A stretch of 64,000 nt of DNA. It comes from Arcobacter sp. F155 (GTDB taxonomy: Bacteria; Campylobacterota; Campylobacteria; Campylobacterales; Arcobacteraceae). Both the position numbers and the translations under genes were made by a program. The notes under the pieces were generated by a model. That model made no database searches, was not told the origin of the DNA, and saw only the letters and a program-made list of their open reading frames with translations. Positions 55,998-64,000 of this stretch are shown piece by piece. The stretch is from positions 62,001 to 126,000 of the forward strand of contig NZ_PDJU01000008.1 of NCBI RefSeq assembly GCF_004116455.1, given 5' to 3'. Each line of letters opens with the position of its first letter. Positions within the stretch are counted from its first letter, which is position 1.

Positions 55998-58142
55998 TTA
56001 CATACCAAGAAGTGTTTGAATCATCTCATCCACAGCTGTAACAATTTTTGCATTAGCTGTATATGCTGCTTGAAATTGCATAAGATTAATCATTTCTTCA
56101 TCTGGATCAACTTTTGTTAGTTGTTCAAACTTAAACTGTATTGATTGAAATACTGTTTCTTGTGTCTCTAATAAAAAATCATTATTCTCTTTATCTGAAG
56201 AGACATTTACCCTTATCTCTTGAAAAAATTCTGAAAGTGAAGTATTATTGAAGTTTGAACCATCTTGTGCAAATCCATCAAATTCAATATCTTTTTTCCA
56301 TTGCATTGTTGCCATATAGTCTAAATCAACTTGATCAAGATCATTTACTGCATCTTCATTAAATTTTAAAGACATAACATCCATACCACTAAATAAGTTC
56401 AAATTCTTGATTTCTCTATCACCTGAATAATTATCAGATGCCACATGACCATAAAGGTAATCACCATCAGAAGTTGTTTTAACAAATTTGTCAAAAAGAT
56501 CACTTAATGATCTAGCAAAATTATCTAATTTCTCTTTATAATCAATAATCTTATTATTTGGAGAAGTTGTAGTTAAGTTTTCTGTTTGAGCCTTTATAAT
56601 TCCTGATTTTAATGTTATCTCTTTATCATAAACAGATAAAAATACTTTATCTTCTCCATTTTTACTTGAGTATTCATCTCTAAAAAGTGATCCACTATTT
56701 TTAGGAGTATCTGAAAAACCAATTGGTGTTGTTAAGTTATCAATTACTGTTACGCCATCATCAGGAGTAGTTTTATTTGCAATAACTAAATTACCATCGG
56801 CATTTAACTCAGCACTTAAATTAGGGTCTGCATTAATATCATTGATTAAATTTTCATATGTAGTTGTACCAGTTACTGTAAATACAGTATTCCCTACACC
56901 AGGAACATTAACAGTTATATTTCCACCTGCTGGATCAACTAAATCTGAAGGTAAAACAGAGTTTGAAGACTGTACAGTTGGATTATCTGCTTCTTTTACT
57001 ACAAGTCTTCCTTGAAAAGAGCCAGCTTCACCAGGATTTCTTGCATCTAATCTTAGGAATTCATCTTTTCCCATATTATCTACAATATTCCCCTCTTCAT
57101 CAACTGCATAGTCTCCATTATAAGCAATAACTTTTTCTGAGATTTCAGGATGAGCATTTACTGCAAAAGATAAAGCTCTAACATAGTTTGTTTCATCTAC
57201 AGTATCAGGAGTTCCATCTCCATCAAAATCTATTTCATATTCATTTCCCTGACCATCAGTAAACTTATTACTACCAATTTCAACAGAAACTTCATACTCA
57301 TTATTAAATTTATAAGATATTTTATCACCTAAACCAATATCATAATTTTCACCAATTATATCTTTTGGTTTACCAGAAGGAGGATTTGTAGAGAATCTAT
57401 CAATTTGAGGTTCAAACTCTTCCACTAAGTTGATTTCACGAATATTAGTGTTATATCTAACAGCAATTTCGCCGCCAACTTTTAGTGTATATTCATTATT
57501 ACTTCTATCAACTTCAATATCAACATATTGAGATAGCTCCCTTTCAAGTTGATCTCTTTTATCAAGTAAATCATTTGAAGCATCTATATGTTGACCTAAT
57601 TGCTGATTCACTTCACCTATTTCATTAATTAAGTTATTAACTTTCTTTACATTCTCTTCAATTGAGATTTTAGTTAATTCTTCTTCTTTTTCAATATTTG
57701 AATATAAGTTTTGTAAAGACTCTACTAATACTTTACCTTGAGTTTTATAAGTTGTTCTATATATTTCTGAATTTGGGTTTGTTCTTAAGTTCTCAATTGC
57801 TTGAAAATATCTATCTAAATCACTTGAGAAACCACTTTCATCAGTTTCAGAAAACATAACTTCTATGCTTCCTGTTATTTTTGAGATTGTACTATAATAA
57901 TTTGATTTAGTATTCTCATTCATCATATTATCATACATATATTGAGAAGTAATTCTATAAGCATTATCAGCTCTTACTCCACGTCCAGTAAATCTAGAGT
58001 CAATTAACTCCAATTCACTTAACTGTACAACTCTCTTTTTATATCCAGGAGTATTTTCATTTGCTAAGTTGTTTGAAATATTCTCAATAGCATATTTTGA
58101 GGCATTTAAACCACTTTGTGCCACATTTAATGACTTTAACAT
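55998..58142 (-). CDS. flgK: Flagellar hook-filament junction protein FlgK
   Basis: The 714-residue hook-associated protein 1 has the rod/hook-type N-terminus SLNVAQSGLNASKYAIENISNNLANENTPGYKKR and the C-terminal helix LMQFQAAYTANAKIVTAVDEMIQTLLGM. The middle carries a calcium-loop-like DFDGDGTPD (305-313) and a module (398-477) shared with FliD. AAAGGAG precedes the ATG and a sigma-28-like promoter lies upstream. It heads the flgK-fliD-fliS run. Confidence 0.95.
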   Translation of the reverse strand: MLKSLNVAQSGLNASKYAIENISNNLANENTPGYKKRVVQLSELELIDSRFTGRGVRADNAYRITSQYMYDNMMNENTKSNYYSTISKITGSIEVMFSETDESGFSSDLDRYFQAIENLRTNPNSEIYRTTYKTQGKVLVESLQNLYSNIEKEEELTKISIEENVKKVNNLINEIGEVNQQLGQHIDASNDLLDKRDQLERELSQYVDIEVDRSNNEYTLKVGGEIAVRYNTNIREINLVEEFEPQIDRFSTNPPSGKPKDIIGENYDIGLGDKISYKFNNEYEVSVEIGSNKFTDGQGNEYEIDFDGDGTPDTVDETNYVRALSFAVNAHPEISEKVIAYNGDYAVDEEGNIVDNMGKDEFLRLDARNPGEAGSFQGRLVVKEADNPTVQSSNSVLPSDLVDPAGGNITVNVPGVGNTVFTVTGTTTYENLINDINADPNLSAELNADGNLVIANKTTPDDGVTVIDNLTTPIGFSDTPKNSGSLFRDEYSSKNGEDKVFLSVYDKEITLKSGIIKAQTENLTTTSPNNKIIDYKEKLDNFARSLSDLFDKFVKTTSDGDYLYGHVASDNYSGDREIKNLNLFSGMDVMSLKFNEDAVNDLDQVDLDYMATMQWKKDIEFDGFAQDGSNFNNTSLSEFFQEIRVNVSSDKENNDFLLETQETVFQSIQFKFEQLTKVDPDEEMINLMQFQAAYTANAKIVTAVDEMIQTLLGM
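56712..56951 (-). repeat. FlgK copy of the module shared with FliD
   Basis: It encodes PSDLVDPAGGNITVNV, then TGTTTYENLINDINADPNLSAEL and VIDNLTTPIGFS, aligning with the FliD module at 55267-55506. The match is clear in protein and weaker in DNA, indicating an old duplication or exchange. Confidence 0.7.
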
Positions 58143-58172
58143 AATTACTCCTTTATATGATAACTTGTCAAA

Positions 58173-58198
58173 TTATCGCATTACATTTCTTAAAATTA
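58173..58198 (-). promoter_or_regulatory. Sigma-28-like promoter of flgK
   Basis: The minus strand has TAATTTTA, 11 bases, then GCGATAA, close to the FliA consensus TAAAGTTT-N11-GCCGATAA. Start of transcription would be near 58165. Late flagellar control of flgK-fliD-fliS is expected. Confidence 0.5.
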
Positions 58199-58200
58199 GA

Positions 58201-58911
58201 TTAAAAAGGCCAGAAGGTCTGTATTATCCTAGTTGCCCAAGGAGTTCTCATAACATCCTGCTCTTCACCATCTTTAATATATAAAATCTTTAAATTAGCA
58301 ACTTGTGATGAAGTTACTGAATTTTCAGGTGTTATATCATAAGGTCTTATTACACCAGTTAAAACTAAAGACTGCTTCTGTCCATCAATTAGCATCTCTT
58401 TTTGTGCTCGAATTAAGTAGTTCCCATTTTGGTATGTTTCTTCAATTATAGCAGAAACACTTGTGCTAAATGTTTCACTAAGGTTAGTTTTTACTTCCCC
58501 TGTATTTTCACTTGTACTTTCAGTTCCAAAGTTAACCCCTGCATATGAATTAAATTTATCTGCAGCTTTTTGGACAGATGAAGATAAAGGAATATTTGCA
58601 TCCATTTGAGAAATAAGTCCACCTCCTAAGTTAGAACTTCTATCAGAACTTATTTCTCTTTTTGTATTAGTTTTTGAGTTTAACGACTCACTAATTCTTA
58701 CTTGAATTATATCTCCAACTTGTAAATCTTTTTTATCAGCAAACAAAGAAGGTCCTCTCATTGAGTATAAAGAGCCTTTTTTCTTTTGTACTTTTGGCTT
58801 TGCTTTAGGAACCTGAAGTGTTGGCTTTTCAAATTTTATTTCAGGTTGTTCCACACATCCAACTAATAAAAAAGCTAAAGCTATTAGTAATAAATACTTA
58901 CTTAATTTCAT
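58201..58911 (-). CDS. flgH: Flagellar L-ring protein FlgH
   Basis: A 236-residue outer-membrane lipoprotein forming the L ring. The signal peptide ends in lipobox LVGC (C19); a Lys/Pro-rich linker, GSLYSMRGPSLFADKKDLQVGDIIQVRI and the C-terminal LVLTGVIRPYDITPENSVTSSQVANLKILY are family blocks. It overlaps the upstream small membrane protein gene by 14 bases. The P-ring gene flgI is on the other strand at 62346. Confidence 0.95.
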   Translation of the reverse strand: MKLSKYLLLIALAFLLVGCVEQPEIKFEKPTLQVPKAKPKVQKKKGSLYSMRGPSLFADKKDLQVGDIIQVRISESLNSKTNTKREISSDRSSNLGGGLISQMDANIPLSSSVQKAADKFNSYAGVNFGTESTSENTGEVKTNLSETFSTSVSAIIEETYQNGNYLIRAQKEMLIDGQKQSLVLTGVIRPYDITPENSVTSSQVANLKILYIKDGEEQDVMRTPWATRIIQTFWPF

Positions 58912-59329
58912 TTATTTTACTTTCAACAACATATTTTAAATCAATAGCAATTTTAATGTTTTTTAAATCTTTTTTTATTAAAGCTGTGCTTCCATATCTA
59001 ACTTTTAATGCATCAAGATTTGTTCCTACATCAGCAAGAATTAAAACCCTATCAGAAATAATTTTTACATCTTGAATATTTCTTTGTCCTATTAAATCAA
59101 CTGCAGTCTCAACTTCTCGATAGATAATTCTTTCCAGCTTTTGTTGCATCGCCTTTTTATTATCTATTTCTATTGCTTTTAACTTTTGTTCTTGCTCTTT
59201 TTTTTGTTGCATTGCAAATTCATTGCTCATATGAAAATAATAAGCAATAAACATTACTATTACAGCAACTGCAGAAGCTACTTTAATTAAAAGCCTTTTT
59301 TTATTATTAGTTTTAACTGCAACTATCAT
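58898..59329 (-). CDS. Hypothetical single-pass membrane protein in flagellar cluster
   Basis: The 143 residues have a basic N-terminus, a membrane segment (about 14-31), a charged Gln/Lys/Glu helix (40-70) and a small alpha/beta domain (VETAVDLIGQRNIQDVKIISDRVLILADVG). The family is not recognised. It lies between fliL and flgH with overlaps, so a flagellar envelope role is likely but unproven. Confidence 0.7.
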   Translation of the reverse strand: MIVAVKTNNKKRLLIKVASAVAVIVMFIAYYFHMSNEFAMQQKKEQEQKLKAIEIDNKKAMQQKLERIIYREVETAVDLIGQRNIQDVKIISDRVLILADVGTNLDALKVRYGSTALIKKDLKNIKIAIDLKYVVESKINEIK

Positions 59330-59331
59330 TT

Positions 59332-59856
59332 TTATTTAATTACAAAAGTAGTGAATAAAATATTTTTAACATTATTTCTTTTGATATCATCATTGCTAGA
59401 TGTTACTTCATTGATAATGTTATTTATATCTTCTAAAAGCTCTTCTTTTAAAAGTGCCTTACCACCAACTGTTAATAACTCTTCTGAGCTTCTTGAACTA
59501 ATTTGTGCAATCACAGCATCAACTATTTCTGGCTTATACTCTTCTACAATTTTTTCAATTGATGGTTCTGTACTTTTTAAATGAAAAGATAGTTTCATTA
59601 ATTTTTCTCTACCCTTTGCATTTGTAATGTTAAGTACTAAATCATTAATTGCTGTTTTGTACATTTCATTAGAATCACCTGACTCTTCTTTTTGTACTTG
59701 TTGTTGAGCTTGTTGACCATTTAATACTCCACTACTAACTAATAAATATCCACCAACACCTACTGCAAGTAATAAAATAACAATTAGTGCAATAAGCACT
59801 ATCATTAATCCTTTTCCACCACCAGCTTTAGTTGTTCCGTTATTTTCTTCTGCCAT
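59332..59856 (-). CDS. fliL: Flagellar basal body-associated protein FliL
   Basis: The 174-residue single-pass inner-membrane protein surrounds stators and aids torque. It has a membrane segment (about 17-40), a Gln-rich linker, and the stomatin-like periplasmic domain with DLVLNITNAKGREKLMKLSFHLKS and ending NVKNILFTTFVIK. Three bases separate it from the MotE-like gene upstream. Confidence 0.93.
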   Translation of the reverse strand: MAEENNGTTKAGGGKGLMIVLIALIVILLLAVGVGGYLLVSSGVLNGQQAQQQVQKEESGDSNEMYKTAINDLVLNITNAKGREKLMKLSFHLKSTEPSIEKIVEEYKPEIVDAVIAQISSRSSEELLTVGGKALLKEELLEDINNIINEVTSSNDDIKRNNVKNILFTTFVIK

Positions 59857-59858
59857 AA

Positions 59859-60356
59859 TTACCCTTCGTCTTGATTTTTAGCCCTATAGTCTTTTAACAT
59901 TATTGTCAGCATTGCTGCATTTTTTGGGCTTAAAAATTTCATTAATGATGTTACATTATTCTCTTTTAATCTTAAGATTATATCAAAAACATCTTCAACT
60001 TTTCCATTATTTATCATTTCATTAAATATTGAAGCTGCTACCTTTGGTTTCATCTTATTATATATTTTCGATGTCTTACTTTCTACTTCACCATTTATAT
60101 CTTTTAACAACTGAAGATTTTCATCTCTTATTTGTGCAACAATTTTTTTCTCATTTTCTATTTTTTTTATTAAATCTAGCAACTCTTTTTTTCGTTCTTG
60201 ATACTCTTTCTCTTTTTTATTATAAAAGATATTAAGCTCTTTTTTTAACTCTTTTACTTCAATTTTTTGCTTAATTAAAGCTGCACTAGTTACTCTCTCT
60301 TCTTGAGCATTTAAAACTATAGTTGATATTAAAAATAAAATTACTACTCTTAACAA
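59859..60356 (-). CDS. MotE-like periplasmic protein (FlgX/MgtE-N-like fold)
   Basis: The 165 residues are a signal peptide (LISTIVLNAQE), a long coiled coil (about 25-95), and a helical domain KMKPKVAASIFNEMINNGKVEDVFDIILRLKENNVTSLMKFLSP that matches MotE proteins, which resemble the MgtE N-domain and chaperone or stabilise stator or motor parts. Position between fliJ-like and fliL supports this. Confidence 0.8.
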   Translation of the reverse strand: MLRVVILFLISTIVLNAQEERVTSAALIKQKIEVKELKKELNIFYNKKEKEYQERKKELLDLIKKIENEKKIVAQIRDENLQLLKDINGEVESKTSKIYNKMKPKVAASIFNEMINNGKVEDVFDIILRLKENNVTSLMKFLSPKNAAMLTIMLKDYRAKNQDEG

Positions 60357-60365
60357 ATACTCTCC

Positions 60366-60770
60366 TTATTGACTTATATATTTACTCTGAACATACTCTT
60401 CGGCAGCTTCCATTTCTGCTTTAAGTACTTTTAATTGCTTTTCTTGCTTTATCTCATCAAGAATATATTCATATTGTTCTGTCTCTTTTTGAAGTTCAAT
60501 TATCTCTTCAATAACTTTCTCCATCTTAGCAGCAATTCCAAGTTTTTCTGACTCAAGTTTTTTTACATGCTCTTTCATTGTATTCTTATGCATTTCTAAA
60601 ACTGCAAAATCAGAGATTGCCCCAAATTTTTGAACACAAGCACTATTTATTTGATTGTGAGTAAGCATAATTTCAGCATCTAATTGATTTATTTTTGATT
60701 GTAACTGAGCTTTTTCCATAAGTTTTTGATCTGATTGAAGTTTTTTTAAACTATATAATTGATCAATCAT
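60366..60770 (-). CDS. fliJ: FliJ-like flagellar export coiled-coil protein
   Basis: The 134-residue, almost entirely coiled-coil protein begins MIDQLYSLKKLQSDQKLMEKAQLQ. FliJ is the gamma-like stalk of the flagellar export ATPase. Size, structure and operon position (next to fliQ) fit; FliJ proteins share little sequence, so confidence is moderate. Confidence 0.7.
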   Translation of the reverse strand: MIDQLYSLKKLQSDQKLMEKAQLQSKINQLDAEIMLTHNQINSACVQKFGAISDFAVLEMHKNTMKEHVKKLESEKLGIAAKMEKVIEEIIELQKETEQYEYILDEIKQEKQLKVLKAEMEAAEEYVQSKYISQ

Positions 60771-60773
60771 AAA

Positions 60774-61034
60774 TCACTCTCCAAAAATCAACATTAAATC
60801 CCAAAGATCCTTAGTATATGTTGTGATATGATCACCAACCCAAGGTAAGGTTATTAAAACAAAAATTGATACAACAATAACCTTAGGAACAAAAGTTAAT
60901 GATGCATCTGAAACCTGAGTTACTGCTTGAAAGATTGAGATGATAAGTCCAATTACCATACTTACAATCAATGACGGTAAACCTAAGATTAAAATAATCT
61001 TTACCGTATTTTCTGCAATAGCTATTAGATCCAT
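60774..61034 (-). CDS. fliQ: Flagellar export apparatus protein FliQ
   Basis: An 86-residue two-helix inner-membrane protein of the export gate with IILILGLPSLIVSMVIGLIISIFQAVTQVSDASLTFVPK, the family signature. It lies one base downstream of the acidic flagellar protein gene and four bases upstream of fliJ. Confidence 0.96.
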   Translation of the reverse strand: MDLIAIAENTVKIILILGLPSLIVSMVIGLIISIFQAVTQVSDASLTFVPKVIVVSIFVLITLPWVGDHITTYTKDLWDLMLIFGE

Positions 61035-61035
61035 G

Positions 61036-62253
61036 CTACTCTTTAACTTTGATTGTTATTTCTAATGTTTTATTATTTAATAATTGTGTAATTAGTTTAG
61101 CAATATCATCTGTATTCGCTGAATTAACATCTACAGAGTTTGATGAATTACTAGCTTGTGCAATATTTTCTTGTGATTTATCTTCTTTTGTAACAGTTAC
61201 ATTATCAACGCTATTTAAAGCAGCAAGAATATCATTTTCACTTAGAGTATCAAACTCTGAAAAATCATCTGACATGTTTTCTCCTTGAGTATTTGGAACT
61301 TCTTTAAGTTCAATACTCTTTTCATTATTTTCTATATTATCTAAATTATCATCAAAACTCAAATCCATAAGTGGATCTACAGTGTTCTCTTCTTCTTTTA
61401 TTTCAGAAATAGAAGTTTCTTCTATTTGATTTAAAACATCTTGTAAATCCTCTAAATCTTCAGAACTTCTTGTTTCACTATTTTCTTCCAAACTTGAATC
61501 AACTTGCTCATTGTGACTCTCTTCTAATTGTACTAAGAGGTCATCTAAATTAGAAGAAGGTTCAAATTCACTTTCATCTTCAACTTCTTTTTTAACTCTT
61601 GATTCTGGAATTTCAACCTCTTCAACTTGATTTAAAATATCAGCTAAAGCATCTTCATCACTCATATTAGAGTACTCATTTTCTTCTTCAAAGAAAGACT
61701 CATCATCATCTTTTGAAGATGAAAGAAGGGCACTTAACTCGTCATCTAAGGTAACTTCTTCTACTTCTTCTTCTTTATTCTCTGCACTTACATCTTCAAT
61801 TTCTTCTACTATATAATCATTAGAAGTTTTATTCTCAAAGTCTTCTTCATAAGCACCTTCAACTATTTCTATGATTGAATCTTGAATATCTTCAATATCA
61901 TCTTCTTTTTCTATAATTGAATCTAGTCTTCTTATGATATGCTTAGAAAGTTCATCAATGGAGTCAACAGAAACATCACCTATTCCATGGTCTAGAAGAT
62001 AATCTTGGTCTATTCCATCTTTAGGTTTTAAAAATTTTATTTTATCTGTAAGTATATTCTTTTTTATAATCTTTGAGTCATCAATTAAGTATATATTATT
62101 AGGGTTTTCTTCTATTGCTGCTTTTAATTCCTCTAAAGTCTTTAACTCTTTTACTTCACCCTTGTCATCGAGTCTAAACTTTATATTAGAATGTCTTAAA
62201 ACAGCGTTTATTTCACTTTTAAAACTTTCACTACCGTAGATATATATAGTCAA
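61036..62253 (-). CDS. Acidic flagellar-cluster protein with repeated FliM-N-like helices
   Basis: A 405-residue, strongly acidic protein. The first 115 residues alternate strands and helices (TIYIYGSESF, NIYLIDDSK, IKFLKPKDG), like a degenerate receiver domain. The rest looks disordered, with short amphipathic helices repeated about five times: LDDELSALLSS (169), SDEDALADILNQVEE (198), NLDDLLVQLEES (235), EDLEDLQDVLNQIEE (265) and LSENDILAALNSVDN (337). These resemble the FliM N-terminal LSQDEIDALLDI peptide that binds CheY-P. It heads the fliQ-fliJ-motE-fliL-flgH run. The function is unknown; a scaffold or phospho-CheY sink is my inference. Confidence 0.75.
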   Translation of the reverse strand: MTIYIYGSESFKSEINAVLRHSNIKFRLDDKGEVKELKTLEELKAAIEENPNNIYLIDDSKIIKKNILTDKIKFLKPKDGIDQDYLLDHGIGDVSVDSIDELSKHIIRRLDSIIEKEDDIEDIQDSIIEIVEGAYEEDFENKTSNDYIVEEIEDVSAENKEEEVEEVTLDDELSALLSSSKDDDESFFEEENEYSNMSDEDALADILNQVEEVEIPESRVKKEVEDESEFEPSSNLDDLLVQLEESHNEQVDSSLEENSETRSSEDLEDLQDVLNQIEETSISEIKEEENTVDPLMDLSFDDNLDNIENNEKSIELKEVPNTQGENMSDDFSEFDTLSENDILAALNSVDNVTVTKEDKSQENIAQASNSSNSVDVNSANTDDIAKLITQLLNNKTLEITIKVKE

Positions 62254-62283
62254 AAGATTGCCCTAAAATTGTTTTTAAAGAAA

Positions 62284-62289
62284 ATTATA
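62284..62289 (-). promoter_or_regulatory. -10 element for the flagellar fliQ run
   Basis: TATAAT on the minus strand lies about 31 bases before the ATG at 62253. On the plus strand the same 89-base gap holds TAAAAT near 62314 for flgI. No sigma-54-type GG/GC elements were seen. Confidence 0.45.
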
Positions 62290-62345
62290 CCTTGTTTTTA
62301 TAAAATTTTAGATAAAATATTCTCAATTATCAAAGAGGTGTAGTG

Positions 62346-63398
62346 TTGAAGTTTTTTATAGTTTTATTATTTTTTTTACAAAGTATTTATGCTGTAACTA
62401 TTAAAGATATTTCAAATGTTGTAGGAATTAGAGATAACCAACTTATTGGATATGGGCTTGTTGTGGGACTTGCAGGCTCTGGAGACAAATCACAATTCAC
62501 TATGCAAAGTTTACAAAACCTTCTTAGAAACTCATATATTAAAATACCTGCCTCATCAATTAAATCAAAAAATATTGCTGCTGTTATGGTAACAGCAGAA
62601 CTTCCTCCTTTTGCAAGGCAAGGGGACAAGATAAAAGTAAAAATCTCTGCCATAGGGGATGCAAAATCTATTGATAATGGAGAACTTCTACTAACTCAAC
62701 TAAAAGCAGTTGATGGCCAAGTTTATGCACTTGCACAAGGTTCTATTGTTGCAGACAATCAAAATGAAACTACAGGTTTTATTTACGAGGGTGCAACAGT
62801 TGAAAACGAAGTAGAATACTCACTTAAAAATGAAGATAGCATCAAACTAAGTTTATTAAAAAATGATGCAAAACAAGCATATCTAGTAGAAAAAAAGATT
62901 AATGAATTTTTTAATAAACCTCTAGCAGTTGCCCTTGACACAAGAACTATCTATGTAAAAAAGCCTTTAGATAGTTCAATTGTTAAATTTCTTTCTGATG
63001 TTCAAAGTATTCAATTAGACTCTACATTTAAGAAAAAAATTATCATAGATGTTGCTAGAGAGACTATTATTGCGGGACTTGATATTCCAATTGGTCCTGT
63101 TACCGTAGCTAAAAATGATTTTACAATTAGAATTAAAAAATCTGAACTTAGTGATGTTCAATGGGATGATAAAAAGATTAATAAAGGTCAAGATATTGGC
63201 GATGATGTAAGACTTGAAAACAAGCCAGTTGCTGTTAATATTGACAATACTTTAATGAACACAAAAAAGCAACCAACTGTTTCAGATTTAGTAAGAGCAA
63301 TGAAGGTAATGAAATTACCAATTACTGAAATAATTGATACCCTAAAAATGATCAAAGAGCTTGGTGCTTTAGACGTTGAATTAGAGATAAGAGGATAG
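62346..63398 (+). CDS. flgI: Flagellar P-ring protein FlgI
   Basis: The 350-residue periplasmic P-ring subunit has a signal peptide (KFFIVLLFFLQSIYA) followed by VTIKDISNVVGIRDNQLIGYGLVVGLAGSGD, the strongest family block, then NIAAVMVTAELPPFARQGDKI and a C-terminal LVRAMKVMKLPITEIIDTLKMIKELGAL. The start is TTG at 62346 (AGAGG seven bases ahead) or GTG at 62343; the first has better spacing. fliM starts two bases after the stop. Confidence 0.95.
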   Translation: MKFFIVLLFFLQSIYAVTIKDISNVVGIRDNQLIGYGLVVGLAGSGDKSQFTMQSLQNLLRNSYIKIPASSIKSKNIAAVMVTAELPPFARQGDKIKVKISAIGDAKSIDNGELLLTQLKAVDGQVYALAQGSIVADNQNETTGFIYEGATVENEVEYSLKNEDSIKLSLLKNDAKQAYLVEKKINEFFNKPLAVALDTRTIYVKKPLDSSIVKFLSDVQSIQLDSTFKKKIIIDVARETIIAGLDIPIGPVTVAKNDFTIRIKKSELSDVQWDDKKINKGQDIGDDVRLENKPVAVNIDNTLMNTKKQPTVSDLVRAMKVMKLPITEIIDTLKMIKELGALDVELEIRG

Positions 63399-63399
63399 T

Positions 63400-64000
63400 A
63401 TGGCTGAGTTTTTAAGTCAAGATGAGATTGATGCACTTTTAGATATTGCCGATGCCGGTGAAGAGATTGAAACAGCGGCCGAAGAACAGATTGTATCTAA
63501 AGAAAAAAACTATTCTATTTATGACTTTAAAAAGCCAAATAGAATTTCAAATGAGCAGTTTAAAGCCTTCTCAACTCTACATGACAAGATGTTAAGGGAT
63601 CTGATTACAGACCTGTCTGCAATGCTTAGAAAAATAGTTGATATCAAACTATATTCAATTGAGCAAATGACATATGGAGAGTTTATTCTTTCTATTCCAC
63701 AATTAACATCACTAAATACTCTTTCAATCAAACCTTTAGAGGGAAGAATTGTAATTGAGTGTAACCCTGGAATTTCCCACAAAATTATTGCTGAACTATT
63801 AGGAAGTGGAGCAGTTGCTGCAAGTGATAACCTAGATAGAGAACTTACTGAGATTGAAGTAAATATTTTTGAACACTTCTATAAAATGTTTGTTAAACAT
63901 ATGTATAAAGCATGGGATGAAGTTACAACTTTAAACTTTAAAATTGAGTCAAGGGATACAAATGCAAATGCAATTCAGATTATCTCTGACCACGAAATTG
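63400..64000 (+). CDS. fliM: Flagellar motor switch protein FliM (3' end beyond window)
   Basis: The first 200 residues of FliM are visible. The N-terminal AEFLSQDEIDALLDIAD peptide binds CheY-P; after an acidic linker comes the CheC-like middle domain with SNEQFKAFSTLHDKMLRDLITDLS and the GSG block of FliM (LLGSGAVAASDNLDRELTEIEVNIFEHF). The C-terminal FliN-homologous domain lies past base 64000. AGAGGA overlaps the end of flgI just ahead of the ATG. Confidence 0.96.
   Translation, partial: MAEFLSQDEIDALLDIADAGEEIETAAEEQIVSKEKNYSIYDFKKPNRISNEQFKAFSTLHDKMLRDLITDLSAMLRKIVDIKLYSIEQMTYGEFILSIPQLTSLNTLSIKPLEGRIVIECNPGISHKIIAELLGSGAVAASDNLDRELTEIEVNIFEHFYKMFVKHMYKAWDEVTTLNFKIESRDTNANAIQIISDHEI

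Overview
The window is AT-rich, densely coded chromosomal DNA from a Campylobacterota (Epsilonproteobacteria) bacterium, most likely an Arcobacter-like lineage. The evidence is the gene content and order: an HP0268-type 80-residue protein between miaB and nusA, the rpsF-ssb-rpsR group beside holA, rnr a few genes on, ilvC followed by a divergent polysaccharide deacetylase and dprA, serB-tal, an ArsC-like gene beside a class II DAHP synthase, and histidine kinases of the GEMIGNIAHQWRQPL type. The taxon is inferred from content and synteny as I remember them; no rRNA or tRNA gene is present to confirm it. I see no insertion sequence, prophage or CRISPR array.

Layout. 1-2442: a truncated membrane histidine kinase divergent from a soluble receiver-kinase hybrid. 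2447-6258 (minus): a possible PilM/GspL-like membrane protein, a DUF374 acyltransferase, miaB and an HP0268-family gene. 6409-10807 (plus): nusA-cysS, then an L-lactate permease. 10857-14471 (minus): a Fur-type-regulated fbpABC ferric iron transporter. 14631-16867 (minus): rpsR, ssb, rpsF, holA, with a structured rpsF leader. 16959-23034: DUF2721 and DsrE-like genes, a methyltransferase, rnr, and a periplasmic-binding-protein plus sensor kinase pair. 23083-30254: ilvC, deacetylase, dprA, an EF-hand protein, nhaA, murC and a hypothetical gene. 30247-34021: a DapC-type aminotransferase, a TrkA-like protein and tgt.

34030-44184 (minus) is a complete Tad/Flp pilus operon. Its order is flp, prepilin peptidase, TadG-like, tadZ, tadA, tadB, tadC, cpaB/rcpC, TadE-like, secretin, and an overlooked 39-codon pseudopilin-like ORF at the end. 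A c-di-GMP class I (GEMM) riboswitch lies between the promoter and flp, and a hairpin terminator separates flp from the remaining genes. Second-messenger level therefore probably sets pilus production, and attenuation probably sets pilin stoichiometry.

44284-53692 is housekeeping: gatC, an ArsC-family gene, DAHP synthase, transaldolase, serB, ruvX, acpS, an oligopeptide-type permease, panC, a META-domain lipoprotein, rimO and tilS. The ArsC-family gene (44583-44924) has an in-frame UGA exactly at its catalytic cysteine, followed at the right distance by a hairpin with a GGU loop. I read it as a selenocysteine-containing protein that ordinary ORF calling truncates to 81 residues.

53689-64000 is flagellar: fliS with a possible FliT-type chaperone gene, fliD and flgK, then flgH, fliL, a MotE-like gene, a fliJ-like gene, fliQ and a long acidic protein. 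Divergent from these are flgI and fliM, the latter cut by the window end. The acidic protein carries repeated short helices resembling the FliM N-terminal CheY-binding peptide. FlgK and FliD share a recognisably homologous inserted module.
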